Shown here one piece after another: positions 27,661-40,860 of a stretch of 64,000 nt of DNA. The stretch lies in assembly GCA_003952965.2 (NCBI GenBank), contig RXIC02000409.1, forward strand, positions 179,375 to 243,374, given 5' to 3'. The notes beneath the pieces are model-generated. The model was given only the letters and a program-made list of their open reading frames with translations, searched no databases and was not told the origin of the DNA. Every line of letters starts with the position of its first letter. The stretch's first letter is position 1. The DNA comes from Morella rubra. Its lineage: Eukaryota; Streptophyta; Magnoliopsida; Fagales; Myricaceae. The position numbers were made by a program, and so were the translations under genes.

Positions 27661-28005
27661 GCTAGTGAAGATGGAGAAGGACCGTCGAACCGTGAAGCAT
27701 ACTAGGAGAATGAGTCTATTGAGCTTTTTGTGGACTTTAGCTCCTTTGACTAGAAATGACGTCGAGACTTATGTGCCGGTAACCGATAAGAGCGATCAAC
27801 AACAACGTGAAGTAGAAGGAACCGATGATTCTTCGAATCGTTCAGTGAAGATTGTAGTGATTCTGAAGAATATGACTCCGAGGACTAAAGTAACTTTATC
27901 GTTTCAATTTACTTTGCGTGTCTATTTTAAATTCATTTTGAGCAACATGTGTCATTGTGTTAATTGTTTCTCTAATATTGATTTATTTGGTTACAGGACG
28001 ACGTC

Positions 28006-29640
28006 ATGCCAGCGGGAGGGAAACGTCTTCGGTGCGATTCATCAGTTCAAGCTGAGAGTAGTCCCGGTACACTAGCAGTGTCAGGTCCTTCACTTAGGGA
28101 TAGAAACGAATTACCGTCCCCTGACACAGCCAGTCCAGTAGGCACCCAAAGTAGTTGTGCGTGTAAGTATCTTACCCCGTCAATCGAAATTAAATATTAT
28201 GACTTTTAAATTTCTATGCTTAACTGAATTTTAAATTTTTTGTTCTTCATTTGTAGCGACGTCCGGAATCAGACATGTTCGAGGTAGTACGCGTGGGATT
28301 GCCTTACTCAAGGCTCGCACCGGAGGAAAGCTGACTGTCCATATCCCTGATGGACGTACGGGCGGTGATGACAAGGCGTCAATGCTCTCGAGTCATATTG
28401 GTGCGCTTGTTCGACAACATGTCCCATTTGATACGAGTAAGTGAAAGGGTCCCCGAAGGAGTTAAATCGTATGTGATGAACCGAGTGTTGGTAAGTATAA
28501 TTTTTAAATTTTAATTGTTTAAACTTTTTTGCGTTTCTAACTGTTATATATGTTAAGGATGACTTCAACTAGATTACGACCGAGCTGAGATCGGTTCACT
28601 GTGACGTCTACGATGAACACAGCGTACAGGACGCACAGAAATAGAATGTTCCAGCATTACTCGTGTTCAATTCCAAAGAAGAGGCGTTAGAGCACCCGTA
28701 TCCCGATATGAACAAGGAAGAATGGACTCGTGTTTGTGATTTATTCGCGAGCGAGGAATTTCAGGTTAAAATTTTTATTCCGTACTGAACGTTTATTTTA
28801 TTTTATTATTAATTGTGGTAACAACTGTAAATGTACAATGCAGAGGAGGAGTGCAATCAACAAGGAGAATAGAGCTAAGTTGAAGATTGTACACACATCG
28901 GGAGCGAGGTTTTTCCAACGCACGTTTTATATTTCTTTTGGTGTACAGAAAAATTCAGAATCTGATGAGATTAGTGCTGCGTTGCTTTATAAAAAGACGC
29001 ATACTAATAAGGATGGCATGTGGACATCAGAAGATGCACGAGAAAATTTTGTAAGTTGTAACATTAGATTTAATGATGCATTCGTGTTTTATGTTTCATA
29101 TGTGCTAGTTTTTATTTTTTTTCTAATTTTGTAGGAAAAAATGGAAGCGTTACAGTTGCAGTACGAGTCAGAGGGAAAGTCATACACCGAAGTGGAGATT
29201 TTCGCTGAGGTGTTGGGGACGAAAGCGGGTTATGTGCGAGGTTTAGGCCGTTCAGTACGGTCTGTTGGATCATCTTCATCAGTATCGTCCGTTGATTTGT
29301 CCTAAAAGTTGGAGGAGGCCAGATTACAGATTGAAGAGATGAGGGCTAGACAGTTGGAATATGAAGCGCTTCTTGTCAAACGGTCAGATATGGAGCAGAC
29401 GATGCGAGAGCATCTGCAGATGATGGAGGAGCAGCAACGGAAGAAAGACATCAAAAGAAAGTGATGCAGATGATGGTAGCAGCAACGAAAAAAGACGAAG
29501 AGCACCGGAAGATGATGGAGGACCAGAAAAGGACCCTAGTGAACAACAAGAACGAAGGATGCAACTAATGGCGGAGCAAATGCGTGAGCAGCTGGTGGAG
29601 CAGATCAGACAGCTGCAATCTCGTTCGACACCCAAACGAA
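28006..29640 (+). pseudogene. Ptta/En/Spm-type second CACTA protein, remnant
   Basis: Exon-like pieces: MPAGGKRLRCD with a serine/proline-rich stretch (28006-28170), GIALLKARTGGKLTVHIPDGR (about 28290), a VPEGVKSYVMNRV block, then RRSAINKENRAKLKIVHTSG and DGMWTSEDARENF (28850-29050). A glutamine/glutamate-rich coiled-coil-like tail with LEEARLQIEEMRARQLEYE and MREHLQMMEEQQ follows (29300-29620). Several stops and frameshifts interrupt it (a stop after VDLS near 29302). Such proteins bind subterminal repeats or assist transposition; here it is non-functional as read. The tail is the part copied at the palindrome axis. Confidence 0.7.
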
Positions 29641-30499
29641 AATTTGGGTAGATTTATATATTTTTACTACTTTCTTAGCACTTATCGATTACCTGTTGTA
29701 TTTACTTTTAATAACGATTGCATATTTATAGATATTTTATTATTTAATGAGCATTGAATATCTTTTTATTTATATTATTTGTAAATTATTTTTAAATTTT
29801 AATTAAATTAATTGAATAACAAGAAAACCGTTCGAACGGTATGAGTGGAAGTCCGAACGGTTAATTGGCGTTGATAACGTGCGCACGCTTAAAATTCCGT
29901 CCGCACACATCACGTCAAATTCGTCCGTCCGAATGGTTGTTTTTGCGTGCAAACGATCTTTTATCTAAAAAACGTGCGCACGCTAAAACTAAATGTTCGA
30001 ACTTGTTCAACAGAACAAGCGTCCGAACTTTATGCGTCATAGTTCGAACGGATTTGAGGATGACAAATAAAAATTTCGTCATAAATGAAACAACGGTGCG
30101 GACGTCTTTACTACGGAGTCCGGACGTCATGTCTGTACGTACGGACGATGTTATATACTCGTGTGCACGGATTGTAGATGACGAAATTCATTTCGTCACC
30201 TGGAAGAACCGTTCTCATTAACCGTCCGAACATATTTAGAGTACGTTCGCACAGCTCATGCGAACGGTTGAATTGTACTGCGCATGACGATTTTCAATTT
30301 CGTTGCTATGAAAAACACCGTTCGGACAGTATGGAAAATGTCTGAATAGGTTCGAGCGAAGAACATCAAAATCGTCACCCAAAACTTTGGCTGACGGGCT
30401 TTAGGTGACAAACCGAGTGACAACTCAGTTTTGTCACCCAAAACTTTAGGTGACGAATTTTGTACAAAATTTGTCACCCATATTCTTTTTTCTTGTATT

Positions 30500-31058
30500 A
30501 TCCTCACCTTTAAAATTCCCTTGAAATCCCTTCTCAGATATGTGAAGGAGCTCAGACGTGGGAGACGATAAAACAGGGGCCTCGAGTCGACTGCGGCTGC
30601 GGAATATATGGCTTAATTGCTACTTTACAAGCATAAAATTTTAGATTGTCGTTGACAGTGAGGGATTTGGCGTGGATGCTACTTTTGAAATCAATCGGGC
30701 TTACTATTTTAAAAGGTAGTCAAAGACGACCAGAGGTGAGTGGGCAAGGAATGGAATATGGATTGGCTGCAACGTCCTTATCCGTGCGTTTTACACGTTC
30801 TTCCTAGAATTATACCACGTTTTTTTTTTTTTTTTTAAAAAAGTTAGGAATAGTTGTTGATTCTAGGTGAAAAAGATCTATCTTGTACCTAAAGAGATCC
30901 CGTGCTTCCAATTGGCCATTATTTTAGGGACCAATTTAGGGATTTCCAATTGGAACAGGCTAAAACCTGTTGCCTAACGACAAGAGAGGGAAAAGATTTT
31001 CATTACCGCCTGCCGATTTCCAATTAGAATTCGCTTATATTGTACATATTCGCTTGAG
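30500..31058. other. Intergenic DNA right of the CACTA element
   Basis: AT-rich with a T-run (30819-30835). No coding exon or repeat was recognised beyond simple runs. Confidence 0.4.
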
Positions 31059-31080
31059 CTATAAGTTCATTGCACAATAG

Positions 31081-31305
31081 ACATGGATGAGACATGATAT
31101 GAAGTGGTCCAAGCTTGCATTGGGCACAAGCTCGCAGATGAGAAGCCTTTCATTTTCTTTCAGGCAAAAACCTAAAAGCCTAACTAAGTTCCTGTGTTGA
31201 AGCCAGGCAACTAAGTAAGTTCTCATTCTTAAATTCAAGGTCTCCCTCATGGCCGGAACTTTTTGAAAGTATTTTCACTGCTATTTCTTGTCAATTTGGC
31301 AACCT
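31081..31305 (-). pseudogene. CRK kinase-exon relic
   Basis: On the minus strand the sequence matches the fourth exon of the intact CRK at 36-41 kb. Blocks run in order [57 protein letters not shown]. It contains at least one stop (in place of Gly after LPN) and frameshifts between blocks, and the other kinase exons are missing nearby. With the N-terminal scrap at 34.5 kb it looks like what is left of one tandem CRK copy. Confidence 0.85.
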
Positions 31306-34300
31306 ACCCAGCGTACATGACTTTTTTTTTTCTTACGTAATGCAAAAAATGTCTTAAAGAGTTAAAATATCAAAAAGTAGGGACTTAAATCATTAAAAAT
31401 ATTAAAATACATATACCGTACTATTTGTTAAAACTGAGAGGTGTCAATTGGATCCTACGAGTTTGAATTTTCTAAAAATGTTACAAAATGACTTCGTTCT
31501 CAATAGTTTCAGAAATTTCTCTTTTGATATATACTACTAAATTATCAGTCATCCACTCATCTCCCATCTTATTATGCAAATTAAGATTCATCGCAGAACA
31601 TACCCTATCAATGTTGCAGTCGCAACTAGTAAGACCAAAAACAACTCAATAATGAGATAAACCAATGGAAATAGAGTATTCTTTCGTGTCTTAACCATCT
31701 TCACAACAAGACCTCCAATATCTTGAAGTCTAGAAAAAGTACCATTATTTCTCACATCGTGAATATAGGTGTGAAGTTGATCTCTAATATATCTATATAT
31801 ATATATATATAGGTAAAGTTATTTTATAAAGTTCAGGGTTCACAATAAAACTGCATTTTGGAATTGGGAACAATTTCAACGATTCAGCCACAAGGGAGAA
31901 CAAGGGTTGATATCTACATTAATTGTGCGTTGAATTTATGAAAATATTTAATTATTGTTGATCTCTAATGCTTCAGTTTGCTTAAACTTGCCCTCACTCG
32001 CAAAGAGGACAAAGAAGAAAAAAAAAAGGAAAGCATGCCCTCTCAACTTCTTGTAAGGTGTGACTCAAGTGCTGTGATTTTCATCTTCTTTATTTCTCAA
32101 CTTGTTTGATATAATTATAATATATATCCTTTGTTCGAGTTGGATTTACCAAAAAACTTGTGCTAATTTAATTTTGTTAACAGATGATATTGACTAAAAG
32201 CAGTTTGTGGTCCTAGAAAAAAAAAGCAACATGACTCGATCAGATAACTATGTTCATGGAATCATGGGCTTACCGCTAAAAACAAATGTTTAATGTATTC
32301 ATATTAATGTCCTGGAGATGACAAAATGTTTTGGGCGAGCCAAAGGGAGGCCTGACTCATAAGGGCAAAACCTTTTTTTTTTTTTTTTTTTTTAAAAAAA
32401 AAATTTGTTTGCAGAGCCAATCGGAGCGAGTGCCCCTATTCGCCTCGGCCTAGTTCCGCCACTGTATATGAACACGCAAAATGAAAATGAGCTTCAAAGA
32501 GAAAATCGCGATTTGTTTGAAACTATTTTATTGTGACTTATTTGAGATTCAAGGACAATTCGATAATCTGACAGGGACTAAAGTCACGTGAGAAGCACGT
32601 ATAAACGATTGACATCTAATTTGATACAAAATTTCACTCCGGGGTGTAAATTATTGAGGAAGATAACACAATGGACATTTTTTCTCTAAAATAAAACATT
32701 GAAAATGAAATGTGTTAATACCCCAATTGCAAGAGTGCTAAGTCCATGTACTTAAAAAAAAAAAAAAAAACAAAAGAAGTTTTAAAGCCAAAATGTTTTC
32801 TATTACCTTGTAGCGTGTTCAAAAGCATCTATATATACATGAGGGAGACTAACGTCAACAAGATTCGAAGATTGACGATGACCTGCACATCATTTGAAAA
32901 ATCCACCCACTCAAATATCCAAATACCTGCTATTTTGACTTCTGGTCTGAAATAATAATGACATCCACGACTCTCAAAAAAATAAATAAAAAAACACGTG
33001 TAGTGGTCCAAAAGTATATGTTTTTTTTAAAAAAAATGTTTTTCAGAGAAATACAGTTTTCAGTCATCTTAAAATAATCATCAACAGGTTCGCGTGATAA
33101 TAGAAGGTGACTCGACCATTTTCACAGATTCCCCTCCTTTCGTCCAAACGATATCCCAGCATGGAAGATCAATAGTACTCCAATGATCACAGATGCAGTA
33201 GCTACCAAAATCAAATGAGTGGATAACTCGTTTCACATGACTTGGGCGCAGTGCACCGCGAAACACAACTTTTATATATTATCATATTCCCAAACCTTCC
33301 ATTTATTTTAGCGGTTGTAATTATCCACCGTAACTGGAACGGAGGAGAAAGCAACGTCGTTAACGAGATAAATGGATACTTTTTATTTATTTTTTTATCT
33401 TAGATTTCGGATTTTTTTGAAAGTTATCGACGTAGCAGAATGATCATAACCTTCGATTCAAAATCCAAGGTAAATATATTCAAGAATTGTATCACATGGA
33501 CCATGGGTATTACATAGGAGCTCAATCCATGTAAATGCAGTAGCTACCCTCAATGGTCTGGATGACTTGACGCGATGGGGCCGTTCACATTCCCAAACCT
33601 TTATTTCATAGCATTTGGAAATTTAGTGCTAGTGATCCATTGTAATCGTATCAAACACTACTTTCGCTTCTATTGATACGAGTACTGTTACCTTTTTTTT
33701 TTTAAAGGACAAATATATTTTCAACCCTTTCAATATTTCGTCTTGATACTTTGTATATTCATTTACTAGTTTTATCATATTATGCCCATCATTGATATAA
33801 GATATTTTGCATTATGTGTTAAAATAATTTTTTAATGAGCGAAACGACAAATTTGTCCCAATAATTTTTTAGACAGTAACCATTGTATGAAGTTAAAATT
33901 ATATTTTTAAATGTCAAAAAAATTAATTTTGACAGATCGAGAAGATTTTAATAAAAGGTGTAAAATGTCCTGATTTTAATCTTGATAGAAGTTTTCTTTT
34001 GATAGATATTTGTCAAGTACAAACCTCGTTAATTAATTTCAATAATTCAAAGGATTATATAAAAAATATTTCTCTTATAAATCATAGACTCGCTACGTTA
34101 GAAAAAACACAAAAGAAAAAGAAAAAGAAAAATAAAGAAGAATTTTATGAATGATGCAATTTTTTTAAAGTCATAATTCATTTAAAAAGATTTAAAGACT
34201 TCAGTTATATTTTTTAAAGACTAGTCAGACCTTTTGTTGAGATAAAAGCGCCGAGCCAACGAAATGGGTCGTCAAGCGACCATACAAACTCAGAAAGGCA

Positions 34301-34440
34301 GAAAGCTGAAATGACCTATAAAAAACGACAAATTAGAAAAATTAAAAAATCGACAGTGGAGAAAAACGGCAAAATGTTTCGAAATGGAAGTTTTTTTTAT
34401 GACTAAATGAATATTTTTAATCACGCATTTTGATTTATCA
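31306..34440. other. Intergenic DNA within the decayed CRK copy
   Basis: AT-rich sequence with a (TA)n tract (31794-31812), long T/A runs (32371-32402, 32753-32770) and no gene. A diverged duplication is visible: ATGCAGTAGCTACC ... ATTCCCAAACCTT near 33190-33300 recurs near 33534-33605. Part of this stretch probably represents former intron DNA of the relic CRK, but no exons could be matched. Confidence 0.4.
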
Positions 34441-34454
34441 GTCAACAAATTTGT

Positions 34455-34940
34455 CATTAAACGTGAGGTGGTTGCTGGGCTGTGAGAATAATCAGGCCGG
34501 CCGAGATTGAAGGAGAAGAAAAGAAATGGGGTATGTTCGTTTTCCAGCACGCAAGATTGTCCATGGTCTCCAGCACGCAAGTTTGAAATATATTATTCAA
34601 AATTTCAAGGAACCTTACGCTTGTTCTGTCTCTATTATTCCACGCGCCGAGGTCCACGATGGTAGAGAAGATCTCTTTTTCGGCGCGTGAAATAGCTTCT
34701 TACGTTTTCCATGCATGCTAGTTCCGTAGACTATGAATTTCTACAAATATATCTTCTTCTTTTTTTCGGTAGGCAAAGAATTTCTACGTTGACTGAGGCA
34801 CTTCACGTGCTTTCCAAATTTCAAGCTTATCAAGTGGCTGAAATAATTGTTTATAAAAAAAAAAATGGCTGAAATAATTGCCTTTTGAGGGGAAATGATT
34901 GGAGGACAAGCCACAACTCCAAAAGGTAACTCCATCGTCT
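34455..34940 (-). pseudogene. CRK 5'-end relic (signal-peptide end plus upstream region)
   Basis: On the minus strand, residues LIILTAQQPPHV (about 34457-34500) match [12 protein letters not shown] at the signal-peptide end of the intact CRK1 exon 1, and the DNA phrase TGCTGGGCTGTGAGAATAAT matches CRK1 at about 40790. Upstream, CACGCGC-GAGGTCCACGAT (about 34640) matches CRK1 5' flank near 40980. GGACAAGCCACAACTCC-AAAGGTAACTCC (about 34903) matches a stretch at about 41458. The DUF26 domains do not follow. This is the front end of a tandemly duplicated CRK whose body has been lost. Confidence 0.65.
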
Positions 34941-34949
34941 CGGTCCATG

Positions 34950-36107
34950 GACATTCATTCTACTGTCTCGGGTGGGTTGGAGATTCGGAGAAGCTTTTAA
35001 AGAATTTCGGGTGTTCGGGTTTTAAATGACGAAAAAATATGAATTGGAATTTTTAAAATTTGTGGCATCATGCATGGGAAATTTGGACATTTTAAATGAG
35101 GTGGGGTTGCGGGTATAGCATGAAATTGTTGAGTCAGGTGAAGGAGAGGGATGCGGACGGTAGTATTTGATTGTTAAAATTTTAAAGTATGAAAATTAAT
35201 ATAAAAATTTAAGATAATTTATTTGAGTTGGTAAAAAATGAAGAGATAAAATATTTAAATAAATATTATAAAAAAAAAAAAATTTGATATGAAAGAGAGA
35301 TTATTTTACAAACACCACAGTTTGCATAATGTAATTGACTGTTAGGTTTTTGACCTATAATATGATAATGACAACTGTATTTTTAAAGTTCTTAGAGAGA
35401 AACCCAAGGAACTAAATAAGTACTTAATCCTATTTATTAGCTGAAAACACAAGCTGCACAAGAATTAAGTGGTTATTTTATTAAAAAGGGAAGTCAAGAG
35501 AAAAAAAATCAACTTTTTTTTTAAAAAGGATGGTGGAAAATCCGAATTTTGTCAAAATATCATTTTGTTGGAAGAGGAAAACCGTGCTAACAATAAAAAC
35601 TTGACCGACTATAATCAAATACTGAAAGTCAAGCTAAAATCCACAGAGACCTAACCAACTCAACATTATATCCAACCTATAAATATTCTTCCCAAAACAT
35701 AAAAAGCAAAAAAAGTAAAGGAAACACACAAATCAAATGGAACTAAAAAAAATTCAAATAAGCTAAACTTATTCGAAGTAAGCCAAGTAATTTCATTAGG
35801 AACATCCGTCATGTTAAACCAAGTTGTCAAAGTTCCCTAGCATTAAATTTTGCTAGATAGTCAACAGGAGCATTCCTCTCTCTAAACACATGAGTCACAA
35901 CATGATCCGAGTTCATGGGTAAAGAGGTAACGATCTCGTCCTAATAATCGTCTTATATATCGAGGACATAATAAATAAATAAATAAAAGTCAGAGAAAAG
36001 GGTGCGAATCATGAACCGGCAACGTTGCATGAAACAAAAACGCTCGAGGGTTGCTCCAATCGTTTGTTTTGTTTTTCTAAGCAAAGGTTTTTCCCATTCA
36101 TCAAAGG
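34950..36107. other. Intergenic DNA downstream of CRK1, with MITE-like segment
   Basis: No gene was recognised. About 35160-35320 is an AT-rich segment ending in TTATTTTACAAACACCAC, resembling the right end of the MITE at 9063-9317; a clear left terminus is lacking. The last few hundred bases should hold the 3' UTR of the minus-strand CRK1. Confidence 0.35.
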
Positions 36108-39100
36108 CTACCGAGGAAATAGCTCAGAGATTGAAACCTCGTTTACGGAGGCTCGGACAGCAGTTTCATCTCTTCGCGTCACCCCGGAACTATTGTTCGA
36201 TTGGGACGACGTGTCCGATGCAGTGCGGCTGTGCATAAGAAAAGCGGGACTTGTAGGCACAGATAGAGTCATAGAGCTGCTGCTAAGCATTAGAACAACT
36301 GACGCCATGGTTGGTCTGTTGGCTACATTTTCTTGAACGCAAAGTAACCCAACGTGGATGCACCTCATTATTTGAGTTGCTGGACTGGTACTTGTCACTA
36401 AGGGATCTACAAGTTTTGAAGTTGTACCCGCTCGCCAATTTTTCCATGCCTGCAAGATGATTAAACGGATATATGGACTACATATCAATGTGAATATTCG
36501 TTTTTTTTAATATTAAATATAACATCAATTACTTGTCAAGTTTTGAGGCAGAATTAAAAAAGCTGTTTCAAGAAAGGTTCTTTCATGTACTTACATAGCT
36601 TAGAAGGCCTTCTTCGTTCTCTCCATCACGAGGAGAAGTATTTTTTCTCCCTGTCACTATCTCCAGAACTAACACACCAAAACTAAAGACATCGGATTTT
36701 ACTGAAAAGTTGCCGTGTATTACATACTCAGGAGGCATGTATCCACTGCATTTGAACATGAATTATATTAAATTATAACAGAGCTTTCCTAGCTCTAGTT
36801 TGAAATTCATGATCAATTCCTTCTTATTTATGAGCTTTTAGGAAAGAAATTCCATCTTACTTATGTGTGATTATTAGCTCTAGCCTATTGGAATATACTT
36901 ACTAGGTCCCAACAATTCTATTGGTGTTGCCTTGAGTTTGATCTGGCACAAACAATCTTGCTGTTCCAAAATCTGCAATCTTGGGAGTCATATCTTTATC
37001 TAGTAAAATGTTACTAGCTTTGAGATCGCGATGAATAATACGGAGCTGAGAATCTTCATGCAGATAAAGTAGTCCTCGAGCAATGCCTTCTATAATTTTA
37101 TACCGCATTTTCCAATTCAATTGTGCACGTCTGATTCGATCTGCATATTCATTAAAAAGCAGTATGTACGTAGTCTGGATGACTATAGGTTTCAATTAAA
37201 AAGAAATAACTATCAATAGAATTTTAGATCCCATCATATGTAAGTGCAAACAATACCAAATATGAACTTGTCGAGGCTTGCATTAGGCACAAACTCATAG
37301 ACGAGAAGTCTTTCGTCTCCTTCCAAGCAAAATCCAAGGAGTCTTACCAAGTTCCGATGTTGAAGCCTAGCTACTAACATAACCTCATTCTTAAATTCTG
37401 GATCTCCTTGTGCAGATCCTTTGGACAACCTCTTCACAGCTATCTCTTTCCCGTTTGGAAGTGCTCCCTAAAAAATAATGATTTGTCAGATACAAAATGT
37501 ACTATTATACGCAGCAAAAAGTCAAAATTCTGAATTTAACGTGTTAGTAAAGGATAAAAACAAGTTGCTTATCCCCTGGATTGTGTCACATCACCTTGTA
37601 GACAAAACCAAATCCACCTTTTCCAAGCTTGTTTGCATCAGAAAAGTCCCCCGTAGCAACTCTAATTGTGCCAAAGTCGAATTGTAATGATTCTGCTCTC
37701 CCAATTTGATCCACAGCTTCGCATCCACACCACGTCAATACATACAAATTAGAAGAATGTATTGCGGAAGGAAGAGGAAGATTATTGGTATTGGGTGCGT
37801 ACTGTAGTCTGTACAGCTAGGGGCTCTAGATAACTGATTACTAAAAACATATTACTCCAAAGCTCTATGGGCGGCGGTTTGTTTTATTAGAATTCAACCA
37901 TCGATTAAAAAAAAAACTGATTTATCTCCCTGATGACTGCAGGCATAGTATATTTTGACAATCCTCAAAATATGCTATGTTTCCTGTTTGATCCACCAAA
38001 AGTCAACTTTAATTATTTTTTTCGTTATGCAGAATATTGAGATATTCGTATTGATGTCTTGAAAAAAAGTCGGGTGACTGGTTAACATAGAATGTTTAGG
38101 CTCTAAATATGAGGACATCCTCTTGATACTATATATTTATTATGACTAAAGAAAAATACCCAGAGTTTAAGACACTTCTACTCTCTACTCCATGCATCTT
38201 TTCGTTAATTTCTTTTTCCTAGCTATAGAAATTATAGTAACAATGAATGATAAACCAATTCTTGACTTACTTTCAACTTCCTCCCTTTGCTGCCTCAATC
38301 TTAAATAGAAGACGCAGATGCAGAAGGAGATGACTACGACACCAGAAACAACAATCGGTACGGCTATAACAAGTGCAGTTCGAGATGAGTTACTTCCCTT
38401 TCCTACAAAAATGATCAGGAGTCTGCTTTGGTAAAACAATCGGGGGGATGAAACAGGGAATTAGCATTACGTACCCAATTAACTGAGAAAAGGAGAAAAG
38501 TTGACATCATCAGAGGTTTCGAATCTACTAATTCCTGCAGGGAAAAGATCAGGAGCAAAACAAAAACTCCCCGCCCAATGAAAAAAAAAAAAAAAAAAAC
38601 TTGAGTATGGTAATTTCCATTGGTTGGTAGTGGAGGAAAACGGACACTTTGGGGTCGGGGTACAGTTAGTGGTAGACACGTAGGAATATTGGCAGGTAAG
38701 TGATGTCGTCAACTAATTGGAGCAAGAATAGTGGTTGATACAGCATTGTCAGGCCTATATACACATGTACTAACGTAAACTCGAGTTAATGTTTCGTATT
38801 TGTCAGACAGACATGTCTATCCCATGACGCCCAATAGGGGTAGTTTTAGAACTGTAAGGAGCAATTGTCACATGGTCCTTCTGCCTTTTTCCATGATTCG
38901 ACTTGTGCAAGGCTACTTAAGAAGGAGGATTTACCAGAGTACAGGCCGCGTGAGATAATAATAATAATAAAAGAGAGATCAAATTAGTTCTCTGGATAAG
39001 TATATCGATCGTACCTAGGACAGTTTTCCATATCATGCAAGCCAAAGGCACTAGTCTGATTTGTAAAAGAGGACCGACGGTGGATTGGCGTGGGAGTGGT

Positions 39101-40860
39101 TGAGGACAAAAAATCCTCCTATGGATTCTTGTTGGTCATGTTCTGGATTGCGTATGTTCATTTTTATATATAAATTAAATAAATAAGTACAATATTAAAC
39201 ATTATAATAATAATTCATGCGAAACATAAAATAGGCATATTTGCAAAAGTGAGATATCCAAATTACCATATAGGACAAACGCGTGGGACTCATGAAATGA
39301 GTCTGCCAAGACGTACGTGGACCATACGCAAGACTCTTGGCATATGCCGAAGGCAGCTTTAAGTCATGACTTTCATCCATGGGGCATGGGTTGAAAAAGA
39401 GGGTTTCAGCGGAACCACTGACTTTCATCCAGGGCCCGTCTTTCTCCCCGTGATGGAAGTTGGAAGTTGGAAACCCACCCGAGAATGAAAGGAAGAGCGA
39501 CCTTCCTAGAATTTTGCAAGTGGAAAAAACTGAACATGGTTTTCCTAGTTTTCGGCGAAGAAATAAAAACTTTTGTACGACACTTGGGGTCAACCATGAA
39601 AAGGGTAAATTCAAAGTATCTAAGAGAAGTTACTGTCTATTTGGGAGGGGGAAGTAATTCTGCGTGATTAAAGAAGAAGAAGAAAGAGAAAGAGAAAGAT
39701 AAAGAGAGGGGTGAGGTAACCCGGATCTTGTTCTTGTCCATATTTTTAAGATATATCAAAGGTTCAGCTTATAAAAATTTTAATGACTATATGTATAATT
39801 TCTCTTTTCTTTCACTTCTACAATTGGATTAGATGCGATAAATTAAAAGCTAATCTCTTATAACGATAAATAACAACTAATATTTTAAATACGATAAAAT
39901 TTTATTCTAATCTCCATGGTTGGGGACTAACCTTGTTCCGCACATCCTTTGGACCATACAGAACATCAGAGGCAAAATAAACAAATAAGACAACTCTTCA
40001 GGCATGAAGCATCAATACCAACCTTCTGTTGGTGGAAGCGCTTTTACTGGTGGGGGAGACTCTGGCCGTACTAGCTGTTGTGGCGGTGGCGGAGATGGTG
40101 TCGATGTCGATGGCGGTGGGGCCTCAGCCGCAGGGTCATAGAAATGATATACCTCATATCTTAAATCGCAGCTGGGTGTTACATATTTCCCTCCCTGCTT
40201 CCCATCACAACACTGTGGAATATGTTGCTGAACCGCCGCTAGGCAGTTGCTGCATTCAAGCACGTCCAAATCAGGAGTGCACTCCACAAGTGCATATAAG
40301 GTTTGGAATGCCGGGGCAGGCACGCTTCCCAGAGCGAACTTGCGATTAGAATTTCCTGATGCAGCGCGTTTTATTAGGCTGTCTAACAGGGGTCTTAGCA
40401 CCTGGTTGAACCCTTCTACGTTTGAAACGTTTGCCGTGTTGAACATTGCAATCAAAGGGCTGCTTTCCATGATGCCAAATATAGATCTGAGTGAGTATCG
40501 CAGCAAACATTCATCGTACCATGTAATTGCCACCTTCTGGTTAGGACAAGACTGTAAGAGATATTGACTTGACGCATTGAGACATCTACGGCATTCGTCC
40601 GGCGTCTTGTCTCCTCTACAAAGTGCAATCGAATTCACTTTGTCACTATTTTCTCCGGCAGAGAAATTGTAGAAGCCGTAATCGATGTCTGTGTTGGAAG
40701 ACATGGAGGCCAGGAGGGTCTCAAGGTTTGCCCTGTAGGTACTGTTACTAGTATAGTTACCTGCAGTTTGATCGCAGACATAAGGGAATTGCTGGGCTGT
40801 GGGAGTAATAAGGTGTAAGAGACTTAGATAGAAGAAAAACGGAAGTATTGAACGACACAT
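36108..40860 (-). CDS. Cysteine-rich receptor-like protein kinase (CRK1 of this window)
   Basis: Intact DUF26 receptor kinase of about 677 aa. Seven exons join in phase on the minus strand: 40860-40023, 38402-38271, 37716-37595, 37467-37257, 37140-36903, 36745-36595 and 36449-36108. Exon 1 encodes a signal peptide ([17 protein letters not shown]), two DUF26 domains with C-x8-C-x2-C ([26 protein letters not shown]) and a proline-rich stalk. Exon 2 is the transmembrane segment ([18 protein letters not shown]). Exons 3-7 are a Ser/Thr kinase with [28 protein letters not shown] and [11 protein letters not shown]. The usual APE motif reads PPE. It is expected at the plasma membrane, where CRKs act in defence, redox and ABA signalling; the ligand is unknown. 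Intron 1 is long (1.6 kb). Confidence 0.92.

Larger units (their letters stand above)
25185..30499 (+). mobile_element. Decayed CACTA (En/Spm) DNA transposon
   Basis: Coding remnants on the plus strand follow CACTA order: DUF4218 tail of a TNP2-type transposase, DUF4216, then a Ptta/En/Spm-type second protein. Dense subterminal motifs of the CGTTCGAACG / GTCCGAACGG type occur near the left side (25190-25620, 25980-26110) and right side (29830-30360). The right end reads TTTTTTCTTGTA, the complement of a CACTACAAGAAA-type terminus with its last bases mutated. No matching left terminus was found, and the conserved Transposase_21 core is missing. This is therefore a left-damaged, internally deleted, non-autonomous relic. 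It abuts the truncated carboxypeptidase gene. Its 3' 1.5 kb is the closest relative of the half-elements at the palindrome axis (51368-54185). Confidence 0.8.

Noticed and set aside
24921-30500. Possible CRISPR-like or regularly spaced repeat array
   Set aside because: The repeated CGTTCGAACG-type motifs are irregularly spaced and fit CACTA subterminal repeats in a plant genome.
36002-36336. Plus-strand frames at the CRK1 3' end
   Set aside because: They are antisense shadows of the last kinase exon.
39195-39667. Overlapping open frames on both strands inside CRK1 intron 1
   Set aside because: No domain, and the CRK1 exon phases join cleanly without this region.
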